Assembly: GCA_964019415.1 (NCBI GenBank)
Contig: OZ025885.1
Location: forward strand, 1,936,851-2,000,850
Origin: Ianthella basta
Taxonomy: Eukaryota; Porifera; Demospongiae; Verongiida; Ianthellidae
Direction of reading: 5' to 3'
Length of the DNA stretch: 64,000 nucleotides
Shown: positions 12,501 to 24,700 of the stretch, in pieces
Numbering within the stretch: position 1 is the stretch's first letter
Layout: every line of letters begins with the position of its first letter
Notes under the pieces: model-generated
Databases searched by the model: none
The model's input: the letters and a program-made list of their open reading frames with translations, nothing else
Told to the model about the DNA's origin: nothing
Program-made: the position numbers and the translations under genes

Positions 12501-15500
12501 CATGGCGTAAAAATTCTATAGGAGTATCCTGTGGTCAACTCGTTGCCCCCAGTAATGGTCGTGTGGACACTAGTGCAGGTACCTCCTTTGGGGACACAGC
12601 AATGTACTCATGTGACACAGGGTACATGTTGAGTGGACCAGCTGAGAGAACATGCCAGGATGATGGACAGTGGAATGGGAGTGTACCAACTTGTGAAAGT
12701 GAGTGGACCAGTTATGTATCTGTAACTCTATTGCACCAAATTGTGCCGTTCACAAGCTTCAGCAGACAACTGGTGACAACAGGGGTGTGCTGCATGTGTT
12801 TAGATGAATTTGAGGGAACCAGTTAGTCCACTTAGTGTGAACTTTGCACATTCACTGAAATTTTGAAACATTTGCAACCTTTTGCTATTTTGTAGGAGTG
12901 TCCTGCAGTCAACTATCTGATCCCAGTAATGGCCATGTGGACACTAGTGCAGGCACCTCCTTTGGGGACACAGCAATGTACTCATGTGACACAGGGTACA
13001 TGTTGAATGGACCAGCTGAGAGAGAATGTAAAACTGATGGACAGTGGAGTGGAAGTGAACCAACTTGTGAGAGTGAGTCTGATTGGATCTCTTTTAGCCC
13101 TTATTTGCAATTGTTTGTGGACTTGACAGTCTTACCGTATGAGATTAATAAGAAACAGTACTGAACTTGAAGTGCCCAATCTAAGATGATATATTCAGCA
13201 AATGCACAATGTCATAATATCGACTGATTGTGCATTGGATTGAACATGTAGGTAAATTCCTGATACTGGGTAGTCACAGACAGAACAGATGAAGACTAAG
13301 AAAGAGAATGTGCCATGCTATCCATCAGGAATGATGAAAACCTTGGATAGTGACAATTCTTTAACTCTGCGTTATGTCTCCTTTGTAAACATGGTGTTGG
13401 TAGACAACTAGATTCTTATTATTATAATTATAGTAGCTAAATTTATAAAAACTCTAACTGTCGGGCTGATGCAATGTCATACTCCAAAGTTGTCTGTATA
13501 TGGTAAGATTACTCTTCCAACATGCATGCTGTGCTCAAAAAGTTGGTTGATTTGGTTCTCTTGCAGGAATTTCCTGTGGCCCACTTGCTGTCCCTAGTAA
13601 TGGCCGTGTTGACACTAGTGCAGGCACCTCCTTTGGGGACACAGCAATGTACATGTGTGATGAAGGTTATGCAAGGCATGGACCACGTCTGACAACATGC
13701 CAGGCTAATGGAGAATGGAATGCGAGTGAACCATTGTGTTTACGTGAGTGAACAGTAGCATACCTGTTGCAGTATGTGATATCTTGTAAGCGTGGTAGCG
13801 TTTCGATATCAACAACGAACAACAACTGAAAGAGCACTCAGCTCAACAACTCAATGAACACATGCAAATAGGGCAGCCAACCAACTCACATCTACAACAG
13901 CTGCAACAACTGACAATAGCGTGCAAAACATGAGCTTAAATACTAAATGATTTGTTGCCAAGGCAATCACAGGGGACCAATCAGAAACAGGACTAAGGCC
14001 CATGATGATGCAGTATGACATAGTACAATAAATAAGATAAAGATGTTTCATACATGTCTAACAACCATGGCTTAACAAAGATGGAGTAACAACATAGGTT
14101 AACACTACACTACACAGTACAATTGTACTGTCACATGTATAGCATGTAGATAGACATAGAGATAAATTTTCTTCTCTCTTACCCCTTCACTGAAGTTGTT
14201 GACTGTCGCACCCTCGCACCCCTTCCTAACGGAACCGTCTCCTTGCTTAACAGCACTACCACGTTCAACAGCATGGCAAAGTATGAATGTGAAATAGGAT
14301 TTCAGCTGGTAGGCAATACCTACAGAGTTTGTGCGGCTCACGCATACTGGACTGGAAATGTGCCAACTTGTAAACGTGAGTGAAGCTATGTGTACATCTA
14401 GTATTGTGTAGTGGACAAAGAATTATAGAATCCATTTAAGTGTAGCAGTATGTGATAATGAGATTCTGGAATACAGTCATCATCTGTGCATGTGTGACTT
14501 TGTTCATAATTTTGACTATTAGCACATCAATGTCAGCAAAGATTGCATAATACTTATGCTATGCATCTGTAGGAATTTCCTGTGGCCCACTTGCTACCCC
14601 TAGTAATGGCCGTGTGAGTACTAGTGCAGGCACCTCCTTTGGGGACACAGCAATGTACTCATGTGACACAGGGTACATGTTGAGTGGACCAGCTGAGAGA
14701 ACATGTCAGGCTGGTGGACAGTGGAATGGGAGTGAACCAACTTGTGCAAGTGAGTGAGCAGCTAGCTGTTGGCTGTTCATGCACTGCCTCAACTTGCAGT
14801 GAAAGTCAGTGAGCAGTCTACCTGAATTTATAATAGGCCTTGGTATGTGTAATACAGTATATTTATCACCTGTGTTCATTTTGAATGTCTATCTTGCAAG
14901 GGGACAAAGATAAGTAGTTCACTATAAAATAGTTTAGTCAAATATATGCAATAATGTGTACTCTCAAGAAGTTCATCATGTATCATAATATTATTATAGT
15001 TACGCTATAGAATCTGGTTTCTTTTTGGATTAATCTATAGTTGCTGTAAACATGAATGAAAGAACCAATTAACATTCATATATTCAGAAATGGTTATTGT
15101 AAGCCTGTTTGAAAACAAGCTCAATTCCTTAATTCTCTGCATTCATAATATAGATGACTTGGATTCCTGTGGTCAACCTGATATTCCCAGTAATGGAGGT
15201 GTGGACACTAGTGCAGGCACCTCCTTTGGGGATATAGCAATGTACAATTGTGATGAAGGTTACACACTAAATGGACCAGCTGTGATATCTTGTCAGGGTA
15301 ATGGACAATGGAATGGAAGTGTACCAATTTGTGAAAGTGAGTAAATAGCCTGCTTGTACAGTGGCTCGTTTGGTGGTTTGACAACTTCCTAACCCCCACT
15401 GTGATTTGCAGTTGTCAATTGTGGCTCTTTGTTGCCATTTGCCAATGGAACTGTCACCCTTCTAAGCAACAGTACCACCTTTAATAGCATGGCAATGTAT

Positions 15501-15721
15501 GAATGCAGAATGGGATTTCACTATAAGTCAAGCTTGGTAGGTAACACCAGCAGAGTTTGCCAGGCTGATGGACAGTGGAGTGGAAATGTGCCAACTTGTG
15601 AAAGTGAGAGAACTTCCTCACCATTTTCTATAATTGTGCTCAAATGCTTGTGTCTATAAATGTGTTTGCATTTGTGTGAGTATGCAGTTTGTATAAATGT
15701 CCATGGTGTATGTGAATGTAG

Positions 15722-15772
<51 letters not shown>

Positions 15773-18700
15773 TGTGTGCGCGCGCGCGTGTGTGTCTGTG
15801 TGTGTGTGTGTGCTCATGATCATTCCAGCAATTGTATATAATTAATTACCATTTTGTAGACAACCTGAATACACATTCATTACAAGCAGAATTACCACAC
15901 TCTCAACTTCATAAGTAAAAATGCCCAATTTCTCCTTACAGCAATTTTCATACAATTCAACAAAATATCAGAAACTGTTTCTGAAAGTGAACATGCTGTA
16001 GTTGTTGGCATCACCGGATCAAATCCACCACAGATTAGTTCTTCCTTTGAAGTTATCCTTCATGATGGAACTGCAAATGGTATTGATCATGGACTCCTAA
16101 AATGGTAAATATTCAGTAGTAATGCATAGCATTTGCTTTCTCTTGTACAGTTACAAGTGACTTGGAAGTAGAGGCTAACAGGTGGCAAGTTGAAATTTCA
16201 GCCGGTTCCACCTCTGTCAGCATCACCATTCACATTCTCAATGACAAAATGCATGAAAGTGACGAATATTTTAAGTTAGCCCTTAAGCCAAAAGGAGGGC
16301 TTCGGCTTGGTTCACCTGCTGAGATGACCATACACATACTGGATGATGACTGTGAGTTTCTAGCCTGACAATCCCAACAATGCATCTTTTGTGTACAATT
16401 GGTAGACAACATAAGATAGATTTAGTGTATGGATGGTGCAAATGAATGGTCTGTATACAGTATAATATAATTTAGTATTATGCTTTTGTTGGTTTCTTTT
16501 GGAAGATATTGTCTAACATTCACACTTCCCAAATCCTGCTGCAGTTTGCCCTCAGGCATTCTTCTTTCCAATGACACCTGCAAACTCACATGCACAGCTC
16601 CCATGTTCCCGCCTGGATAGAAGCTTCTTTTGTGGTGGGATGGTGACAGCCGTGTGTTCTGTTAATAGCACATGGGGTCCTCTGGACATGTCTCAATGCA
16701 CATTCAGGAATGGTACACCTGTAGCTTCTGTGGTTGTGATTGAGATTATAACTGATTCACCATCCAAGGTTAAAGTAAGTGCATGTATGCATCAAATTTG
16801 CATCATTGAATACACAAGGTCAACAACTGAAATATAGGTGGCCATTTCACTTGTTGCATTATACTAGAGTGCATGGTGTGCTCTCCGCTATCTTTCAACC
16901 ATTTTGTACAGAAAGCCCAAAAGATCTTTAGCAAAGTGGGAGAAGCAGCCAGACTCACAACACCCAAAGGCTCAGCTGTATTCACTATTAGACTGAACAG
17001 CGAAGTTGAAGGAAATGGGTTTGGTTCTATTCTCATGAATGACTCAATCAAAGTTTCAAAACTATTAGTGGCTCAGAAAAATGGTATTGTGTACTGTAGC
17101 AAATTTGCCGGACATTTACATTATGCATGCATTATTAATGATTACTTCATTGTTATGCTTATTGCAATTATGGAATTATTCATTTACATTTATTACATTC
17201 AATACATTGCATTCATATTCATTTCCACATGCAGACTATTGTGACTGCTGTGATTTCTCAGCTATTGAGGCATTGCAGAATGGTAATGTGTCAGCCTCTT
17301 TCAATGTGTGCACTGGCTTACGTGAAGCACCCCAAGCTTGCATATGTTCCAATGAAGGCCTGGAGGTGAGGTATTGTGCATTAAGTTATACCCTTATCAG
17401 GTGAATAAGTATGCATATACCTCTTTAACAGGTCAATAGTTTTGTAAGTAATTATTCAATGCTTCCCTCAGTGCTTGCGAAGATTCAGTTTCACAGACCA
17501 ACTACCAAATAAGTGTTCCCTTGATGTGGATGAAGATGGAGTTGTGGACGTTAAAGTGAGCCTGTAAAGGGCAATGTGATTATTGCATTGTACATACGCA
17601 TTATATAGAGGGTTTGACGTAAACATGCCAGTAACACCAGCCAACTTGTATAGCTCTGTGTACTCGGTCTGCACAAATGAGATCATCCATGCTTATACAT
17701 TCTTAGGACCCCTGTGTTGGCTGCTGTCTGCCAAGCTTTGATCTAGCCTTTCAGTGGCCTCGCACTCTGCACAGTACTAGTGCTGAGGCACCTTGCTCTG
17801 AGATCCACCCTAGTTTCTCAGACACCAAGGTGCGAAGAAGATGCAGAAGAGATGACTCCTGGGAGCCAGCAGACATCAGCTCATGTACATTCAGAAACAC
17901 AATGAAGAATCCTATATATCTACTCACAACTAAAGTGACATACACTGGAGAACAGGGAAGAGCTAATGTGATACATAATGTACAGATGATCTTTGAAAAT
18001 CAGGTTAGGGCATAATTATAGTGTTGAAAATTTAAGCTATCACTGGGTTTCTGATATTTACTGCCATATCTTCCACCATCAGCTCCCAAATCTGACAGAA
18101 GTAGCCATGCTAGGTAACTCCAGCTACAACATTACGGCACTGACTGTTGCTTCCACGGTCAGAAATGGCTCCAATGTCTCTACTGTTGTGTTCATTGTCG
18201 AGTTTGATCAAAGTGTAAGGTTGCCCGAGAATGCCACAGCTGTACCCAAAGAAACAACTGATGATGTATCATACACATTTGGGGAGTTGATGGGATTCAC
18301 ACCTTCAGGTTAGCTTAATTGCTTGTCTGTCAGTTCTTGTTGCAGTAAAAGTATTAATTTTGAGCTCATTGATAATAGGACATGCTAGCATTTGCATCCA
18401 CACTGTACACTTACCTATGTGCCACACGCTGCACTAAATTTCAATTAATTGACATACTTTGGAAAGAAAGTATTGTGCATTTGTGTCATTGCCGAGCAAT
18501 CATTGCTTCCATTCATATCTGTAGACTCCTGCCAGTGTCAAGCAGGTGGTGGTCAGATTGCTCACCTGTGTATTGGTACCTCCATTAGCCCTTGTGACTG
18601 CAGTGACTTGGGAATGTGTCAAGTTAGTATAATTATACGTACATTGTGCTATATACTGCCTGCATGCACCTCAAGTAAGTACATATATGTTCACTTGCTT

Positions 18701-21700
18701 CCTAACATCTCTTATCTGTCCAACTCCCCTCACCATACAGTGTATAGACCCCTACATTAATGATACTCAGAGTAACCAGTGCACTTTGGACACAGATGGG
18801 GATAAGTTCCCTGACTACAGGGTAAGTAGTTCAATTCACAATGTGTTTAATTATAATTACATGTATTACTATACTAATCATACTATTCAACAATGTGTAT
18901 ACAACTGCTGGAAAGATGCAGGGAGCATTTTGTAGCATGCAAATGAAAGAACATATCAGGCAGTTGGAATTGTTTATATTTGTAATTCTGTTGTATGTGT
19001 ATGTATGTACATATATCATAAACAGTTGATTATCAAACTATACATTTAATACATAATTTTGGTGAAGCATATAATGTTTCCATCCAGAGTGAAATATATT
19101 GAAGAAATACTGTACATCAATGAAGTAGCTAATTTGAATTCATATATGTTTAAATAAACTGAATTGCACTCTACTCTTCACGTTGTCTCAGGATAATTGC
19201 CCAACAATGTTTGGCCTGGAAGCAATTGGATGTCGTAAGTGTATGGCGGTAACTGCATGGACCCACACCTTGTGCCATAAGATCACACAATGCAGTCTAT
19301 TATAGTGCTTTTCAGTAACATTCTATTGTAAAGGTATCTAGCATGGATAATCTATGAAATCCAATGATAACACAATGTTTTCACCTTCATAGTTTTATGC
19401 CTCTTATTGAGTGCTTTTGTTCACTGCATGTTTCTCTGCTTTGCAGCCTTCATTGAACTGCATCATGCCTGTCCTGCTGAGGAAGACACTGACTGGAGGA
19501 TCCAGTGGCCTGATGCTGCTCCAGTCTCCACTCAGTCTGTTCGCTGTCCAGGAGAGGGGGACACTACTGGGTTGGGGTTGGCCCACAGGAGATGTCTGGC
19601 TGGTGGTGTGTGGGGTCCTGTTGATGCCAGTGCTTGTGGGTCAGCTGCTGTCAGAGAGATCAGCAGGAAGGTGAGATATGTACATCACACTATACATTGT
19701 TTGTGCACCAGATTTGCAGAGCTGTTACAGAATTCTATTTCAATATGCTCATTTTGATAGAGTGAAAGTTTTCTGAATACATTGGACATGACTAATGGTA
19801 CAAGCCTTACCCTCACTGAGGGCCAAATATCAGTCATCCGAAGTATATCAGAAAATTTGAACTCAGCTTTGGAACCACCTGATGAAGGGAACAGGTCAAT
19901 TCTTCCAAGAGATTTGATTATAACTGCTACTTTTGTGAAGACCCTGGCAAAGTGAGTACTGATTTTACTATACAAGAACAGCAAGATAGCTGTTAGCAGT
20001 TACTACACACACCACTACATGATGTTAATGCATTTATCATGCTGCAGTCTTGGAGAGAACAATGATCTACTGAATGAAGAAAGTAATGAAACTCAGGAGG
20101 TAGGTTTCTGCATTGTAAGGTATTATTGTGCCAATTTCACGGTTTTAAATTATCCTATATTACGTACATTAAATTTTATGATGTATGTTTTTGTAGGTGG
20201 TTGCAAATGTTTTGAGTAATGTTCTGGATGAACGCAATACAGCCGCATTTGAAGCTACTGCAATGGTGACAAACAAGACACATTCCACTATTGCACATGC
20301 ACACATGGCATATACATAGATCATGCATGAATACTGCAAATCAGCAGGACTGCAAATGGTGCTATAACATAGAACTTTGTCATGTATGCGACTGTTCAAT
20401 GACAATAATTGCGTAATTATTAACTTGACAAGAAATAGTATGAACTTCATTTCAGTGCGTGCTTGTGTTGGTATGCTATGCCTGATCATAGGAGAGTACT
20501 TCAGCCTACCCACAACGTGATGAAGCAACTTCTCCGGCTGTTAGTATACTTCAGAGTACAGAACGAGTGGCTAATGCGATTGTAAATACACTTTCCATGA
20601 AAAGGAATTCCTTTACCATTTCAAGGCCTAATATTGGTATGAGACCCATACACTGTATTCATCATTAAAGTTATGGTCCATAACTGAGACCAACATGTAA
20701 TTAAGTGCCCTGATGAAATATTATTATACCACTACAATATTAATTAATTTGTATAATATACTCAACCCTGTGCTTCTTATCTATTCAGCATTACATGGTG
20801 AGCGACACTCATTCAACAGTCTTGGCAAAGGTTTTGTATTCCCAGGTCCTGGCATCAGTTTGTCTGATTTTAGCATTGATGAAATCCCGCAAATTCATTT
20901 TCCATTCCATTTTCTTCTTGCTGTAAGAGGCATAGAGATACCAACAAGTAAGGGGCCTAGATGAATCCAAAACGTAGTTGCCAAATACAGTACTATGCAT
21001 GTGTGTCATGAATTCAATGTGTTGTGATTTCACCCTGCACGAACTCTAAATTTATACGTAGTCATATTTTCTGAAGGTTTATTCACATGCTCAAATAGTG
21101 CTTTAATTTACTAGCTGCATATCTCCTGACTAGTCATTGCATAGTGGCTTTCTCCCTCTTTCAGGTTTGCCTCCTCAGACTCCATTGACAACAGGTGTAA
21201 CAGCAACCCAACTGCCCTCGCGGTCAACTACCCATTTACCAGCAGCATCAAGTGTACCAACACAACCACCTGTTCCATCAAGCGAACCCAGACATCTACC
21301 CACAAGCAAAATTGCTTACACACCCACACCTATTGTCTCACCTTCCCCTGAACCACCTGTGGTCAACATCCCAGGAAGTATTGAAGTAGTGAATGTGGTG
21401 ATGAAGAACATGGAGAATTATCTGCCCACTGATGTGGTTGAACAAGATGATGATGCAAGGTAAGTCTAGTTCTTCATGAGTTGCCTTAAAGGTGCAATAT
21501 TAATGCTGCTAATATTATTATAGGTTTAATTCCATGTAGCTAATAGGAGAGCTATGATTAGCTGTTGATGAGATGAAAAGGGAGCATGATGTACTATGTA
21601 CGTACCGAGGAGGGGGGGACAATTTAATAAAGTACTATTGTTGCATGATTTGTGCAACATCTAATCACGTATGAACCACAAAATTTAATGAGCATTTATG

Positions 21701-24700
21701 CCAGCTGTGTTTGCTTAGCCTATCTGTATCGCTATTATTGGATAAAGTATAAGGTCCACCATTGTGTCATGTGTGCATAATTATATCTCTTTGAATGCCA
21801 ATGCACGTAATTATACTCCTTGCTACTCCAATAATGTCCACTTGATCTCCATTGCAGTGAGGATGACACAGAGGAGGTCAGTCCTGCCAGTCGAGTGTTC
21901 TCCAGTCAGATTCCTGGCTATGATGGAGGAGAGGTGGACACCACCGAGACTGTGGAAATCATATTCCCTCTTAATGTAAGGCATAATAGAAAATATATGC
22001 ACCGAATATAATCTTTTGTACAATGTATTATATGGTAATGAAATGCATAGCATTAATATTTTCCCTATCACCTCGGGTGTGTATTGGTATATATGTATAT
22101 AGCTGCTAATTAAACTTACATACACTGTTCTATCTTTTGTAGCATAAGCCATAGAATGGCAAATTGGGTTTTGGTACAAAATCTTCCTTATATTTTCCAC
22201 TCTCCATAATTTAATATAGTTTTGCAATACTTAGAACCTACTGCTTTTGTAATACACCTCATTGTACACCACATTGTGCAGGAGAAGGCAAGAAGCCTTA
22301 CAGTCCCTATGGGGAAAATGAAGCATATCCGTTGTGCCTTCTTTAATTTCACTGGAGGGGACAACGGTACTGGAGGATGGTCCTACCGAGGAGTGACGAC
22401 TGAAGTCATCAATGATACTCATGTTGGATGTCATACATCCCATCTGACCAGCTTTGTGGTTCTAGTCAGTATTGTACCAGATAACAGTCCTGGCCCAGTG
22501 GAGGTATGTAATGTACTTTATTAATTTTACTATGCACAATTATTTAGTCTCACATGAACAAATTGCCGGCCCTCCAGTACTCTTTCATTCTGAGGCAATG
22601 GTGCTCATACAACCAAAGGGAGGCAGGGCAAGGGGTTGGCCTACATCAGACAGAGCACAACTATGTCCTCTATCTATTTCAGAAAAAGCATGTACAATAA
22701 TGTTGGTTGATTTAATTAATTACTCAGAGTCTTGCCAGATTATATGAATATTTCTGACTATATCATCTGAGCAGGCATGAAGCCAGCTTGACACCCATTC
22801 TAAAGTGTAATTACTTGCTAAGCATCCTTTCACATTTCTCTTGATCCTGTAGACTCCATTGGACTACATCACCTACATTGGTTGCAGCATTTCTTTCCTA
22901 TGCTTGCTTGCCTCCATTGCATTCTTCTTGTCATTGAGGTTAGTGATCAAGCTCTATAATATTATGTCATTTTTCTTCTGGATGAGCATTCACACATGAA
23001 CCTCCTAACACCATAGAAATGAGCTGACTCAGAAGCTCCACAACTTTGTCCACCTCAACCTGTGCATTGCCCTTTCCTTGGGACTACTCTTGTTCCTCAC
23101 TGGAATACAGACAGCTACAGGCAATGCTGTAAGAGACATGCACCAATTTGTGCAAAGTGGAATGTAGAAACTTTATTGGATGAACTTACATAATACTATT
23201 TGCTGAATAAATTATTATATTGAATATCACTGGCATGTAAAATATCTTGAACATGCATGATTGTTTATATTCTATACCCTGTTATATATTGTAGTATGCT
23301 TGCAAAGTTGTGACAGCCCTGCTGCACTACTTCTTCCTTGCCACCTTCACCTGGACACTGTGTGAAGCTGTCCTTATTTACATCCTCCTGGTAAAAGTTT
23401 TTAAAGCCAATGACAAAAAGTGGATCTACCTCTACCTAATACTGGGATGGAGTGAGCTTGTACCCAACACACTGTGGATGCTGTGTAGGATTGTTGTATA
23501 GGCTAGGGCTTTAATGGCAATCACCTTATAAGTTTCATATCTTCATTATCATTAAAATCTTATAATAATCAATATAAGGAAGGTGCTGCTGGAGGACAGT
23601 GCCAAAGAAGAGATCCATGCAATTGAAAGAAATGAAAGAATTCATATAGTTGCATTCTTCTTTCCCTTGCTTGAGTTTGACACAAATCTCTTTCCCTTGG
23701 TTCATTCAGTTCTCCCCATCCCTGTTGTCATAATCACTGGAGGAGTGAAACACGAAAACTATCTAATTAAATATTCTTCTGATCAGAGTCATCCTCACTA
23801 TAACAAAATCAAGGCGTAAGTCCAGTCTTATTTTATGTATATGAGATTATATTATACTAATGATACCATACTTTTGTGTTGCACAAATATATTCCTACCA
23901 TTTGGTCACTATAGTTGCTGGCTGCCAACTGAAGATGGAGTGATATTTGCTTTCATTGGACCAATGGTGGCCATACTTTTGGTAAGCTAGCATAAAATGT
24001 TAGCATAATAGTATTCATTTTCAGCTCACGAACAGTACAGTGCATCTATCTTGAAGAGATTGGGACACACCATGCACATTTTCTCTTAACTGGGATTGAG
24101 TTTGTTCCTGAACGTTGCATTAATGCATGATTGAACCTATGGCAATCACTATTACTTATACCGTTAAGCAGCTATTTTTCTAAGTATGGAGATTACTAAT
24201 TAGACAAATATAGCCCAATGAAAGGTTCAAAGGTACAACCCTTCTAATCAAAGCTATGTTATATAGCCATAACCTCTCACATGCATGTGCAAGCTAGATC
24301 TCAGGATTGCAAATGCTTGGCTTGTATGTATGTCCCTATCACATGTGTGCATAGTCTAGCGCGCTAGCCCCACTTCGCCCCAGGGCGCCTGCGCCGCGTA
24401 AGGAAGCTAACCGCCCCCAGGCGGAGAGGGGCTAGCTTGCTAGACTAATGTGTGCATTTCTTGATTCTCAATTATGACATTGAGTGTTTATATGTTGCGT
24501 AGATCAACACTATACTGCTGACTATCAGTTTGTGGTCACTAGCTAAGTCTCAATGGGGAAGGAAGTCTGAGTTACAGTTCGAGAAGGATGAGAGGAGAAA
24601 GCAGCTCATGGAAGTGGGCAAGTGAGTGTGGTAAAGCTATACATAAGTACGTGTACTGTTATAGTGTGTGCTTTCTACATAATTTTCCAAGATGTGTATA

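Noticed and set aside
13851-14051. Minus-strand open frame of 66 codons in the LTR-like insertion
   Set aside because: No protein character; the insertion is LTR-sized and noncoding.
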